DNA of 64,000 nt from Pseudogracilibacillus sp037072025 (GCF_037072025.1 NZ_JAXHDD010000004.1:62001-126000); one strand, 5' to 3'; shown: positions 17,280-26,331, counted from the stretch's first letter. Program-made: numbers and translations. Notes: generated by a model from the sequence alone, not told the origin.

Positions 17280-18158
17280 ATGATCGTCGTTACTACTCCT
17301 ACTGGCCAGATCGGCCATCAGGTTCTTAATAATATTCTTGACAGTGGTGAGGAAATCCGCGTGATTGCACGTGATCCTTCCCGTCTGTCCCCTCACGTTC
17401 GTGAGCGCGTGGAGGTCGTGCAGGGATCACATGGCGACATCGATGTTGTTACCGAGGCGTTCGCAGGTGCTGACTGCGTATTCTGGCTAGTGCCTCCGAA
17501 CCCCCACGTCGACAACATTAAGAGCTACTATCTGGACTTAACCCGACCAATGTGCGAGACAATCAAAAGCCAGGGCGTCAAGCGTGTCGTCGATGTCACA
17601 ACACTGGGTCACGGGTATGTGAAGGAAGCAGGACATTTATCAGCAGGATTCGCCGTGGACGACCTAATCGAGAGCACTGGCGTGAACTACCGTGCGCTAC
17701 GAATGCCGTTCTTCATGGATAATCTGCTCCAGCAGGTTGAGACGATCAAGAGCCAAGGTATGTTCTTCCTGCCGAACTTTGCTGATCGCACGCTAGCCAC
17801 CGTCGCCACCTCTGATATTGCCACGGTTGCTGCGAAATTTCTGCTTGATGACTCATGGAGCGGGCAAGAAAGCGTCCCTGTAATTGGCCCCGACAATCTG
17901 ACCCCAACCGACATGGCGCAGATCATGTCCAAGGTGCTTCAGCGGCCAATTTGCTTCCATCAGGTATCCTACGCAGACTACAAAGCAACGATGCTGCAGT
18001 ATGGAGTGTCTAATGCCTGGGCTCAGGGTCTGATCGACATGGCAGCTGCCCAGAATGACGGCATCTATGACGCCGAACAGCGCGCCACACAGTCTACCAC
18101 TCCCACCAGCTTTCGGCAATGGTGTGAGAACGTACTCAGGCCAGCTGTCCTAGCCTGA
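17280..18158 (+). CDS. NmrA-like NAD(P)-binding oxidoreductase/quinone reductase-like protein
   Basis: 292 residues. The Rossmann start MIVVTTPTGQIGHQVLNNIL has the TPTGQIG dinucleotide loop, then RVIARDPSRL as in QOR2/azoreductase-like SDRs of the NmrA family. An atypical SDR active site is likely. ATG 17280 follows GGAGGTGG by 7 nt; an upstream in-frame start lacks a site. Codons are C/G-ending and the gene is clearly richer in GC than its neighbours, a sign of transfer from a higher-GC donor. The divergent TetR gene probably controls it in response to an electrophile or drug. Confidence 0.85.
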   Translation: MIVVTTPTGQIGHQVLNNILDSGEEIRVIARDPSRLSPHVRERVEVVQGSHGDIDVVTEAFAGADCVFWLVPPNPHVDNIKSYYLDLTRPMCETIKSQGVKRVVDVTTLGHGYVKEAGHLSAGFAVDDLIESTGVNYRALRMPFFMDNLLQQVETIKSQGMFFLPNFADRTLATVATSDIATVAAKFLLDDSWSGQESVPVIGPDNLTPTDMAQIMSKVLQRPICFHQVSYADYKATMLQYGVSNAWAQGLIDMAAAQNDGIYDAEQRATQSTTPTSFRQWCENVLRPAVLA

Positions 18159-18231
18159 AAACGATCATTTGGAGAAAGAATGCCGTTTTGATGGAATTTT
18201 ATATCATGAAATGACACTATAAATACAAACA

Positions 18232-18256
18232 CCCCGGCTTAAAGCTTAAGCCGGGG
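18232..18256 (+). terminator. Strong hairpin after the NmrA-like gene
   Basis: CCCCGGCTTAA (18232-18242) and TTAAGCCGGGG (18246-18256) pair perfectly with a 3-nt loop. No T-run follows, but strength and position 74 nt after the stop suggest termination. Confidence 0.55.
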
Positions 18257-18309
18257 GTAATTATCATCAATTTTTCTACAAAATAGGGGCAAAATTTTTT
18301 TTCGGTTTA

Positions 18310-18715
18310 TTATAGTGATAGGTAAGCATTTAAAGTTATCACCGACTTTTCCCCCACTTCACATCGTACAGGCGTTTCCCCACATACGGCGTTCCAACTA
18401 ATCCAACTCAATTTAATCATTGGCACTTATGCGCCTCAATTCTTCCGTTTCAATAAGTCGGTGCTCCCATAGGAGGTGGACCTCTTTTAGTCTTACAAGA
18501 CCCTTATTGCCTGATAAAGACTTGCTTTACTTACATCAATTCTTCATTAGTCTAGTGGCTATCCCTCACGTTCATTACACGTTTTTTCGACGGTACTGTC
18601 CCATCACTTTCACTAATATGAAGAAAAATTATACAGCCGCTATTCTCACGACTATTTTCCTTTCCAACGCTTCATCGAGAGTAAGCTCTCCGCATTATCA
18701 AGCTTACAACCAAGA
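18310..18715 (-). mobile_element. Group II intron remnant without an ORF
   Basis: On the minus strand, GGAACGCCGTATG...GGGGAAAC...TGTACG (near 18362-18396) resembles intron domain V, and GGGGGAAAAGTCGG...CTTACCTATCACTAT (18312-18354) resembles domain VI and the 3' end. Upstream (18420-18715) are domain-I-like pieces such as ATAGTCGTGAGAATAGC and AAAGAGGTCCACCTCC. No reverse transcriptase reading frame is present. The 5' boundary was not found. Confidence 0.45.
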
Positions 18716-18727
18716 GTTATCCACTGC

Positions 18728-18770
18728 AAAAAAATGGATAACTTTACATTGAATACTGTAAAGTCATCCA
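18728..18770 (-). terminator. Rho-independent terminator of the serine hydrolase gene
   Basis: On the minus strand TGGATGACTTTACA (18757-18770) pairs with TGTAAAGTTATCCA (18735-18748), with one G-T pair, then TTTTTTT. It lies 42 nt after the hydrolase stop. Confidence 0.85.
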
Positions 18771-18811
18771 TTATGATGGTTAAGATACCGCGTTTTGGCG
18801 ATACCCTAGTC

Positions 18812-20890
18812 TTACTCATGGCCCAAACTGATTTTAAATACGTCCCCTACATTACCACCAAAAACGATCAACCCATCTTCTGGCAGTACTACTGAATTGT
18901 CATCGCTTGCCTTTGAGAAATTTACAATCGTTCCCTCTTTGTCGTAAACAGCAAAGCCTCCACTTGCTGGAACATCGACCGTCATGATCTGATTAGCTGA
19001 TTTTGCATCAATTTTATACCATCTAGCATGGCCATCAGGTTTTATTGTCGAAGTCGATGTCTTCTCCCCGGAGATTGGTTTTATCGCATCTTCGCTAATG
19101 TAGGAAAAGCCATCAATTTCTAAATACTCCTCCCGTTCTAAATTGTAAAAATTCAAATCAAATACATCTCTTCCGGCCATAATTGGAATTTCGACCGCAT
19201 TTACTGCTTTATTCTCATCCATAATTTTAGTGCCGTTTGCATACCCATGATCAAGATCAACCGAAATATTCTTTATTAAGATCGATGGATCTAGATAGAA
19301 AATGGAAGTGATTTTCTCATCCAGAGCATAGTACTTTTTCCCGTTTCTTTTTTTCCATACTTCTTTAGTTGTATCATTTAAAGGATTGGTATCCAGCTTT
19401 TGGTATTCGTAGGTTACCATAGCCATCTGGCCTATTCCTGGAAAATCCGTATATGCGTGAAGCTTTAAATAGGTTTTACCATTTGTTTGGTTGTCAAAGC
19501 TTACTACCGCACTGCCATCGCTGCTTGTAAATTCTCCATTGCCGGTATACACATATTGCTGCGCTGGTATAAGTCCTCCAAGCTCAGGTAAATTAAGCTC
19601 TCCATTATTAATCTCAATATCTATTGTTGAATCCATTGTTCCATATAATCCAGCATAAGACAGCAAATCGGAGGGCATTTCTACCTGTGTAGGAGGCTCA
19701 AATGTTTTGTCAGGCAGAATATCTTTAATAATCCCTTTATCCTTTAAGTATTCTAATAACACATTAGAGGCAAATATCGTATTGTAGATCGAGCTACCGC
19801 CGGATGAGAGCACTGCTATAGAGATATCATATTCTGGTATGGCAATCAAGTCAGCATGATACAGAATTGTATCTCCACCTTTAGATAATGCAGTGATTCC
19901 ATATTCATTAAACGGTGCTAAGTTAACGGCGTCCCAACCAAGACCATAATTCGTGCTATTGGTCTCGTCAGAAACCCACACTCCTTTTTTATATTCAGGA
20001 CTTTGCATGGACTTTGCTGATTTTTCAGATAAAATTTCTGTGTGTTTGCCTGTTAATACTTCTGAAAACTTACTTAATTCTTCTGCAGTCGAATATAACC
20101 CTCCTGCCCCAATGACATTGGCATTCTCAACAGGTAAAGCCTTATCTATCGTAGGAAAGTAAGTTTTTGCCAGCCTTTGTCTATCAAAATTGTCGAGTGG
20201 TGTTTTGGTAGAGTTTAAATTTAATGGGTTGCGAATATAGGTTTCAAGAAAATCCGTATAACTTAAACCACTCACTCGTTCAACCAATATTTCAAGTAGT
20301 TGGAACCCGTCATTACAATACACAGAATACTCACCTGGTTTGGATTTTAAACGACTTGTTTGTAATTTTTCTAATAATTGATCATGATTTTGGGTATCAT
20401 TGTCATCAAATAACATACTGTTTCCGTAATGAGTACCGTAAAGTCCTGATGAATGATTCATTAGCATGCGTGGTGTAATTTCTTTATATCTTTCATCTGA
20501 CATTGAAAAGTCTTTGATATATGTTGTAAGTGGTTTATCCAGATCGACTTTATGAGAATCAACCAGCATCATCGTTGCAGCCGTTACATACATCTTGCTT
20601 ACCGAGCCGATACCAAACATCGTCTCTTTGGTTATTGGAGCCTTAGTCGCTTTATCATAGACCCCAGCACTATCTGATAAGGTAATGGAACCATTATCGT
20701 TGATTGCGTACTGTATACCACTTACATCATACTTAGATACGATCTCCGAAGCCATATTATGAGCCGTTTTTTTGATTTGATCCTTATGATCCTTATGATC
20801 TTTATTACCTAGAACATGGGTTATCGGTATTACTAAAAGCATAGAAACAATGATCACAGAAGCAATAATTACAGAAACTCTTCTCTTCAT
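18812..20890 (-). CDS. Secreted serine hydrolase, class C beta-lactamase/PBP4* type
   Basis: 692 residues. A signal-like N-terminus (RRVSVIIASVIIVSMLLVIP) is followed by a short HKDHKDHKDQ stretch. The catalytic domain (about 60-390) has the SxxK nucleophile motif SVSK near 105 in FGIGSVSKMY and the Tyr motif YCN in SVYCNDGF; GLGWD and KGGDT follow. About 300 residues of beta-rich extension follow, with no recognised domain. The ATG at 20890 is preceded by GGGGGG. Likely a D-amino-acid peptidase, esterase or beta-lactam-interacting protein outside the membrane; substrate unknown. It stands alone with its own terminator. Confidence 0.85.
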   Translation of the reverse strand: MKRRVSVIIASVIIVSMLLVIPITHVLGNKDHKDHKDQIKKTAHNMASEIVSKYDVSGIQYAINDNGSITLSDSAGVYDKATKAPITKETMFGIGSVSKMYVTAATMMLVDSHKVDLDKPLTTYIKDFSMSDERYKEITPRMLMNHSSGLYGTHYGNSMLFDDNDTQNHDQLLEKLQTSRLKSKPGEYSVYCNDGFQLLEILVERVSGLSYTDFLETYIRNPLNLNSTKTPLDNFDRQRLAKTYFPTIDKALPVENANVIGAGGLYSTAEELSKFSEVLTGKHTEILSEKSAKSMQSPEYKKGVWVSDETNSTNYGLGWDAVNLAPFNEYGITALSKGGDTILYHADLIAIPEYDISIAVLSSGGSSIYNTIFASNVLLEYLKDKGIIKDILPDKTFEPPTQVEMPSDLLSYAGLYGTMDSTIDIEINNGELNLPELGGLIPAQQYVYTGNGEFTSSDGSAVVSFDNQTNGKTYLKLHAYTDFPGIGQMAMVTYEYQKLDTNPLNDTTKEVWKKRNGKKYYALDEKITSIFYLDPSILIKNISVDLDHGYANGTKIMDENKAVNAVEIPIMAGRDVFDLNFYNLEREEYLEIDGFSYISEDAIKPISGEKTSTSTIKPDGHARWYKIDAKSANQIMTVDVPASGGFAVYDKEGTIVNFSKASDDNSVVLPEDGLIVFGGNVGDVFKISLGHE

Positions 20891-20973
20891 TATTAAATCC
20901 CCCCGTATATTATGATTACTAAATGAACTCATACAATCGAGTTCATTCAGTCAGCATTGTTAAAAAACACTGG

Positions 20974-21132
20974 CTAAATTAACCTTTTTATCATTAATGT
21001 CGACTTTCCTGCGCCGTCCGGTTCGAGAAATCCGTATATTTCACCACGTTGAACATTCATATTGACGCTAGACACAACCTCCTCTGTCCCGTAATTTTTA
21101 CTAAGTAATCGTGTTCGGATCACATTTGTCAT
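20974..21132 (-). pseudogene. Truncated ABC transporter ATPase N-terminus
   Basis: 52 codons from ATG 21132: MTNVIRTRLLSKNYGTEEVV, then NVQRGEIYGFLEPDGAGKST with a Walker A loop, and a stop at 20974 shortly after. Usual BcrA/drug-export ATPases read GFLGPNGAGKST, so Gly to Glu and Asn to Asp changes add to the decay. The nucleotide domain is lost. Confidence 0.7.
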
Positions 21133-21254
21133 TTTCTTCACTCACGACATGTTTTTGATGCTCTTTTAGAATATCGAAGGATTCTTTCTTTTAAATGACG
21201 AAAATCTTACTTATTTCTTAAGTTGTCAGTTTCATCTTTTTGATAGAACCCAGA

Positions 21255-21576
21255 TTCGCTGCCCATCTTTCAGCAAATTGCACAAATTATAAGAAATGAC
21301 ATTGTTGAAGGACAATTAATAGAAGGGAAAAGGGTTCCATCTGAAAATGAACTTTCCAACTTTTATAACATCAATAGAGCCATGGTAAGGAAAGGACTGC
21401 AAACTTTGGTAGATGAAGAAATCATATACAAAAAGCGTGGAATTGGAATGTTTGTTATCGAAGGAGCCAAAGAAAAATTGTTAAATGAAATATATCTGGC
21501 CACTACTAGAAGAAGGAAAGCGGTTGGGATGAGTGTTGATAAAGTAATAGAATTAATAAAAGAGGATAAGAAATGA
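21255..21576 (+). pseudogene. GntR-family regulator (YtrA-like), 5' end damaged
   Basis: The frame codes DSLPIFQQIAQIIRNDIVEG, then RVPSENELSNFYNINRAMVR and KKRGIGMFVIEGAKEKLL, the full winged-helix of YtrA-type GntR proteins and their short tail. A stop (TAG) lies just before the conserved start and no ATG/GTG/TTG is available at the right place, so the first residues are lost. An internal ATG at 21382 would drop half of the DNA-binding domain. It overlaps an ABC ATPase fragment by ATGA, as in ytr operons. Confidence 0.65.
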
Positions 21577-21641
21577 TTCGAGTGGAGAAGATTACCTATG
21601 GTTACGGAAACACATCAGTACTTGAGGATATTTTGAAATAA
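21573..21641 (+). pseudogene. ABC transporter ATPase start (YtrB-like), truncated
   Basis: 22 codons, MIRVEKITYGYGNTSVLEDI then LK and stop. The start overlaps the GntR stop. It matches the first strand of an ABC ATPase; everything from Walker A on is missing. Confidence 0.55.
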
Positions 21642-21848
21642 AGTTTTCCTTTTGCAAACGATTCAGTAATAAGGATCAGTGCCTCATTTCATTTTAGGGC
21701 AAGAGAGTTGAATAAGAATAAAGTATGGACTAATAGTGCTGTACTTCTTGTGTATGATTGCCACAATCTTTAACAAAAAATGTTAAGAATTGTTGATAGA
21801 TTTCACCTTAGATCTCCTGTATATTTAAAAATATAAGGAGATGAAAAT

Positions 21849-22289
21849 ATGATTCGTATGAACATTCGTCTTTTGCGTAAAAAGAACAAACTTAGTCAGG
21901 AACAATTAGCTGAAAAGGTAAACGTATCAAGACAGACCGTAGCAAAGTGGGAAAACGGGGAATCCTTGCCCGATATTTATAAATGCAAGATACTTGCTAA
22001 TATTTTTCAAATAACGTTGGATCAATTATCCCATAATATGAGTGAAGAAGAGACAAACCAGTTCACTCCTAAGGGAAAGCATTTTTTTGGTGTTTCAAAG
22101 GTAGGTGAACGAGGCCAGATTGTGATTCCCAAAAAGGCACGGGAAATGTATCAGATTCATGCTGGTGACAAGCTGGTTATTTTAGGGGAAGATGAGACAA
22201 AAGGAATTGCTGTTTTAAAAAGTGAGAGTTTCCTGGAATTAGCAGAGCTAATCAAAAAATCCGATCTAACGGAGGTTGATTCAGAATGA
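21849..22289 (+). CDS. XRE helix-turn-helix protein fused to an AbrB-like domain
   Basis: 146 residues. Residues about 5-60 are an Xre HTH (LRKKNKLSQEQLAEKVNVSR, then QTVAKWENGESLPD). Residues about 80-125 are a SpoVT/AbrB swapped-hairpin domain, VGERGQIVIPKKAREMY then GDKLVILG. Both halves are DNA-binding in their families. AAGGAGATG precedes ATG 21849. The stop overlaps the glycosyltransferase start (ATGA), so it is likely the cognate regulator of that gene. Confidence 0.88.
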   Translation: MIRMNIRLLRKKNKLSQEQLAEKVNVSRQTVAKWENGESLPDIYKCKILANIFQITLDQLSHNMSEEETNQFTPKGKHFFGVSKVGERGQIVIPKKAREMYQIHAGDKLVILGEDETKGIAVLKSESFLELAELIKKSDLTEVDSE

Positions 22290-23467
22290 GTAAAATGGTA
22301 TTTTTTTCGATACCTGCACATGGGCATACCAATCCGACTATTCCGGTGGTAACCGAGTTAATAAACAGAGGTCATCATGTTTGGTATTATTCTTTTCTAG
22401 AATTTCAGGAAAAAATAGAAGCCGCTGGTGCCACATTTATTGCTTGTGATGAATTCCTGCCTAAAGTTTCACAAAAAGAATTGGATCGTAAGGTTGGTAA
22501 AGATTTTGCAGCATTGATTGAAATGGTTGCCGATACTACCATTGCTTTGGATGAAAAGGTATGTAAGGAATTAAGGCAAATTCAGCCGGATTGCATTGTA
22601 TCAGACTCTGTATGCTTTTGGGGGGAATTATTTGCCAAGAAACTAGGAATCCCATATATTTGTTCGACTACTACCTTTGCTTTTAATCAGCATACAGCAA
22701 AACTGATGAAGCGGAGTATTGTGGAAATATGGAAAATGATTGTGGGCATGCCTCGAATTAACAAAAAAATTCGCTTACTAAGGGGGCATGGCTATGAGGT
22801 AGAGAATTTTGTATCAATTGTTCAAAATGATAATGAAACGGACACCATTGTTTACACTTCGAAAGCATTCCAGCCGATGGCGGATACCTTTTCTGAGCGA
22901 TATGCCTTTGTTGGCCCATCCATCAGACAGTTGCCACCACCACAGAATGACAAAAAGGATAGAAAAGTAGTCTATATTTCCCTTGGAACTGTACTTAATA
23001 AAAATCGTGATTTTTACCAAAACTGTATCAAAGCATTTGCACAGAAGGACTATGACGTTGTAATGTCCGTTGGTGAAAAAACTAAGATTTCGTCTCTTGG
23101 TAACATACCAGAGGGTTTCACCGTGAAAAACTCTGTAGATCAGATATCGGTATTACAGACAGCAGATGTATTTATTACTCATAGTGGCATGAATAGTGTT
23201 AGTGAAAGCCTGTATTTTGGAGTGCCAATGGTTTTATTTCCACAGCATAGTGAACAAAGAATGGTTGCTGATCGGGTTGCTGTATTGGGTGCAGGAGTAA
23301 AACTAAAAGGGAATAAGTCACAATATTTAGTAACATCGGTAGCGGAGGTGCTTTCGAATCAGACGTACAAGCAGGGGGCACAGAAGCTGTCAGAAACTCT
23401 TAGGAATGCTGGCGGTGGGGTAGAAGCGGCAAATGTGATTCTGACTAAAATTGGAGAGAAATCTTAA
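22286..23467 (+). CDS. GT1-family glycosyltransferase (macrolide glycosyltransferase MGT type)
   Basis: 393 residues, GT-B fold. The start SIPAHGHTNPTIPVV contains the catalytic-type His near 13, and the C-terminal nucleotide-sugar site is THSGMNSVSESLYFGVPMVL (about 293-312), then PQHSEQ. This resembles bacterial MGT/YjiC-like UDP-glucose transferases that inactivate macrolides or glucosylate plant phenolics. It is coupled by overlap to the HTH-AbrB gene. Cytoplasmic. Acceptor not known. Confidence 0.9.
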   Translation: MSKMVFFSIPAHGHTNPTIPVVTELINRGHHVWYYSFLEFQEKIEAAGATFIACDEFLPKVSQKELDRKVGKDFAALIEMVADTTIALDEKVCKELRQIQPDCIVSDSVCFWGELFAKKLGIPYICSTTTFAFNQHTAKLMKRSIVEIWKMIVGMPRINKKIRLLRGHGYEVENFVSIVQNDNETDTIVYTSKAFQPMADTFSERYAFVGPSIRQLPPPQNDKKDRKVVYISLGTVLNKNRDFYQNCIKAFAQKDYDVVMSVGEKTKISSLGNIPEGFTVKNSVDQISVLQTADVFITHSGMNSVSESLYFGVPMVLFPQHSEQRMVADRVAVLGAGVKLKGNKSQYLVTSVAEVLSNQTYKQGAQKLSETLRNAGGGVEAANVILTKIGEKS

Positions 23468-23635
23468 CGGCTATGCAATTCTGAACCATTTTGGGCTTAT
23501 CTATAGCAAGAAATAAACATTGTACCCTTGCAGAGAACAGTCAAAATAGGCCAATATTGTGACATTGAGGAACTTTATGGCTTTCTGGTCGGTTAAAAAA
23601 GGACAGAATAAAATAGTTGTTTAAAAAGTTTATAT

Positions 23636-23710
23636 ACAGATAGGTAAGGGTTTGACGTTATCGCTCGCACTGTACACCATTTGTAACATGAGAATTACGG
23701 CCGTCCAGAA
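23636..23710 (-). mobile_element. Possible second group II intron 3'-end fragment
   Basis: GATAGGTAAG...TTTGACGTTATC is followed by GTACA...TACGGC at similar spacing to the domain V/VI region at 18310-18396. Similarity is partial and judged by eye. Confidence 0.25.
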
Positions 23711-23740
23711 CCTTAGTGAATAATTCGATCATGATCGTTA

Positions 23741-23926
23741 TTAAATTACAGGAATACCAACTAGTTCTAGTTCAGAGATGAATTGTTCAATTGATATAAA
23801 CTTATAACGGATATCCCGACCGCATGCTTGGCAAATTTCCTCTGTCACTTCTGTAAAACTAATTGCTCTAGGGCCAGATAGCTTGTAGAGCTGAATGATT
23901 TTGGAAAGATGAATAGAATCGTATAT
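23741..23926 (-). pseudogene. C-terminal fragment of an NmrA/SDR-like protein
   Basis: The frame ends at TAA 23741-23743 and codes YKLSGPRAISFTEVTEEICQ, then ACGRDIRYKFISIEQFISEL. This is the C-terminal part of NmrA-type NAD(P)-binding proteins ('GPRALTF.E.A..I...GR.I.Y'). The Rossmann half is absent and no start codon fits. Confidence 0.6.
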
Positions 23927-23957
23927 TGATAATACCTTGGAAAAACATATCCCCCCC

Positions 23958-24126
23958 AGCTATTATTAAATGTTATTCTGGGAGCAGTCTTGTTTTTAGC
24001 GGGAATAATTTTTTAGTATGGAATGTAAAGAAGAAGAACAGGATATTCAAAATAGTTGGTATCATATGTCTTGGATTGGGCTTCTTTCAATCATCAGTGC
24101 ATTCCTGCAGCTTCAAAAGGCTCTAG
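23958..24126 (+). pseudogene. Frameshifted small membrane protein
   Basis: One frame gives LLLNVILGAVLFLAGIIF and stops; the next continues FLVWNVKKKNRIFKIVGIIC then LGLGFFQSS. Joined, they form a two-span membrane protein with a basic turn. The frame change lies near 24012-24016. Confidence 0.4.
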
Positions 24127-24588
24127 CTGATAATAAATGTTTGGCTTATTATCAGCTTTCGTTTTTCAAGTATACTTCCGTCTCTAGAGCATTCAAGTAT
24201 CTTTTATCAGGCATTAGAAAATAACGCTTAATATAGCTCCCCTTTTGTCAATATAATTGCTTTCCACCTACTATAACTCTTCGATTATTTTTATTCATTA
24301 ACTTTATAGTGATGTTAGAAGACCGACCCATACTGTGGTCTTGAACGAACGAGTAACGTTGATTACATTCATTTATTACATGATTATTTAAGAGGTAATA
24401 TGTTAAAGCGGCTTTCGAGTGGAATAAGGATTACGGAAATGATCAATCTTTTTTCAAAATGGATTCTTTTTGTTAATCACAGAATATGTATTTGTAAGAA
24501 GTATTTGATCAAACATTCTTCCAAAGCTACATTTAGGTGTTGTAAAAAGAAAGATATTGGACAAAATGTCCTACCCACTCTAATTAGT
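24127..24588. other. Non-coding gap
   Basis: No supported gene. Near 24558 the string GGACAAAATGTCC is a short palindrome related to the GTCCGA motif of the neighbouring direct repeat. Confidence 0.3.
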
Positions 24589-24655
24589 GGTTTTGTCCGA
24601 TATACTAGAAAAACCGAAAGACGATAAAATTTTATTTTTTGCTGAGTACGGCTTT
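24589..24655 (+). repeat. Direct repeat, copy 1 (TTTTGTCCGATA unit)
   Basis: About 65 bp from GTTTTGTCCGATATACTAG to GCTGAGTACGGCTTT, nearly identical to 25457-25521 in the same orientation. The 800 bp between carry a lipoprotein gene and a protease fragment. Confidence 0.7.
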
Positions 24656-24721
24656 AAAAAGTGACTAATTGTCATAAAAATACAAAATACGACAAAAAAG
24701 GACAAATTAATGTTTTAGAAT

Positions 24722-24752
24722 ATCTCGTATATCAAAAAATGGTATACGAGAT
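24722..24752. terminator. Hairpin downstream of the lipoprotein gene
   Basis: ATCTCGTATA and TATACGAGAT form a 10-bp stem about 20-50 nt past the stop of the minus-strand lipoprotein gene. T-tract weak, so termination is tentative. Confidence 0.35.
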
Positions 24753-24772
24753 TACATTCAGACGTCTTTTTT

Positions 24773-25102
24773 TTATTTTTCTTTGTCACAATAGTTTTTA
24801 TCTATTTCTTGGTAGCTTTCCACAATAATGATAGGAGGGTTGGATTCAAGTATTTGGGTATATCTTAATCTATAACTCTTACCATCAATGAGTTCGTTAA
24901 TATCGATGGTACTTGAATTCACCAGCATTTCATCATGATTATTAATTAAAAATATAGTTTCTCCACTCTTTTGAATACAACCCTCTTTTGAAGCTGTACC
25001 TAGTTTATAATCATTTACGTTATTGTTTATTTCATCATCTATATTTGATTTACAACTAATTAAAGTTAAAAAGGTAATAACTAAGATTAATATTATTCTC
25101 AT
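24773..25102 (-). CDS. Small lipoprotein of unknown function
   Basis: 109 residues. The signal peptide MRIILILVITFLTLISC has a lipobox with Cys17, then a hydrophilic Asn-rich mature part and two further Cys (GCIQ, NYCD) that could form a disulfide. No family recognised. AGGAGAG precedes ATG 25102. It lies between the two 65-bp direct repeats. Confidence 0.6.
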   Translation of the reverse strand: MRIILILVITFLTLISCKSNIDDEINNNVNDYKLGTASKEGCIQKSGETIFLINNHDEMLVNSSTIDINELIDGKSYRLRYTQILESNPPIIIVESYQEIDKNYCDKEK

Positions 25103-25141
25103 ATTAACTCTCCTTTTTTTTTGACAATATAGTAAAAAAAA

Positions 25142-25333
25142 ATGGTTGTCTTATTTTGGGGAATGTCAGGTAATTTACTAGGTCAAAGCGATACTATAGC
25201 TTATTATGATATGGATACCTATTATGGACAATCGGGTTCAGCGATTTTGAATAATTCAAATGAGATTGTAGCTGTTCATTCAAGTGGATTTATGTTTGGT
25301 GATCATAGTCTTGGAAATGGTTGGACGACCTAA
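25142..25333 (+). pseudogene. V8-like serine protease, C-terminal fragment
   Basis: 63 codons including YYDMDTYYGQSGSAILNNSN then EIVAVHSSG. GQSGSA holds the catalytic Ser of Glu-specific V8/trypsin-like endopeptidases. The His and Asp parts are missing and no ribosome site precedes the frame. Confidence 0.65.
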
Positions 25334-25456
25334 AACGATAAGATCGGTTGTGAATTTCATAAATAATAATGGGAACTAAATGAACATATTTCGTTAAATC
25401 TTGCAAGTAGCACTAAAGGTACGAGATTAAATTCTCGTGTCTTTTTTTATTTCAGT

Positions 25457-25521
25457 GTTTTTGTCCGATACACTAGAAAACCGAAAGACGAAAAGATTTA
25501 TTTTTTACTGAGTACGGCTTT
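25457..25521 (+). repeat. Direct repeat, copy 2 (TTTTGTCCGATA unit)
   Basis: Second copy of the 24589-24655 sequence, with a few point differences (CACTAG for TATACTAG, one A fewer). A reverse-oriented ATCGGACAAAA occurs 12 nt later at about 25533-25543. Confidence 0.7.
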
Positions 25522-25655
25522 CGGTGATGAAGCTTAATCGGACAAAATGAAAATTAGCAAGGGTTCAAGGTACCAAAAAGTGGACAAAAGTTACTACTTT
25601 TACTTTCTCCATTTCTGTATGTGTTCGTTTAATAAGTTCGGATATTTTTTTGAAT

Positions 25656-25819
25656 TACTGGTTTGGAATAATCGGCCGATGCACTATAGGAGAAGACAGT
25701 ACAACCAATGTTGTCGATTCACTATATTGACCTAAATCATTAATGGTAATCTCTAAACCCTCAAGTGAGGTGGCAATAATCTTGACTAAAAAATTATATT
25801 GCCCACTAATCCGATGAAT
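25656..25819 (-). pseudogene. Lrp/AsnC-family regulator, C-terminal fragment
   Basis: The frame codes HRISGQYNFLVKIIATSLEG, then LGQYSESTTLVVLSSPIVHR. This is the RAM ligand domain of Lrp/AsnC proteins (H..tG.yD.lv.v). The HTH half is missing. Confidence 0.6.
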
Positions 25820-25993
25820 TTATAATTCTTTTTTTAAAAAAGTTAAGACTGGCCTCCTGTTATTCTCAGCAGTGTCTCTTAATGGAGGAATATCATAAAA
25901 GTCGATTATTTTTGCTTCTATCTCAGGAAATTTTTGGATACTATATACCTCATCAACGAGCTTAGGATTTATAATATCAATTTTTCTAATCAC
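25820..25993 (-). pseudogene. GNAT acetyltransferase, N-terminal fragment
   Basis: 57 codons from GTG 25993 after a GGGGGGAG site: IRKIDIINPKLVDEVYSIQK, then FPEIEAKIIDFYDIPPLRDT. This resembles GNAT proteins with the 'Q..SY..EA.LI.F..IPPL.DT' start. The acetyl-CoA-binding core is missing, and the frame ends beside the Lrp fragment. Confidence 0.65.
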
Positions 25994-26331
25994 AGTTACT
26001 CCCCCCTACATTTGTTAAGAGGATTTATTCAATGTATTAATCTTTATATTGCAAATGGGGTTGCTTAAGAATAGCCTCCTTTAATGGAAAAACTGTGATA
26101 GAGTCCCAGCAGAAAATCGATCATTGTCCTTCCACTAATGGTGCTTTACCTTAAGTGCAATCTTTCGCAGGATTTGATATATACCATCAGTGTCAATTAT
26201 TCCACTCCTATTAAAAAAATGGGAGCAGGGCTTATAATAGACGCCTATGTTCAAACAAGTTTAAATTAGCCCAAATCATTAAAATTTTCCAAATTTTCTT
26301 GGATCGTCTATATAAAGCGAACTTCACGAAC

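Noticed and set aside
18420..18752. Plus-strand open frame of 110 codons
   Set aside because: It lies across the group II intron remnant and a terminator, has no ribosome site, and its residues look random.
24589..25521. The two GTCCGATA units as a CRISPR array
   Set aside because: Only two copies about 870 bp apart, with no regular spacers.
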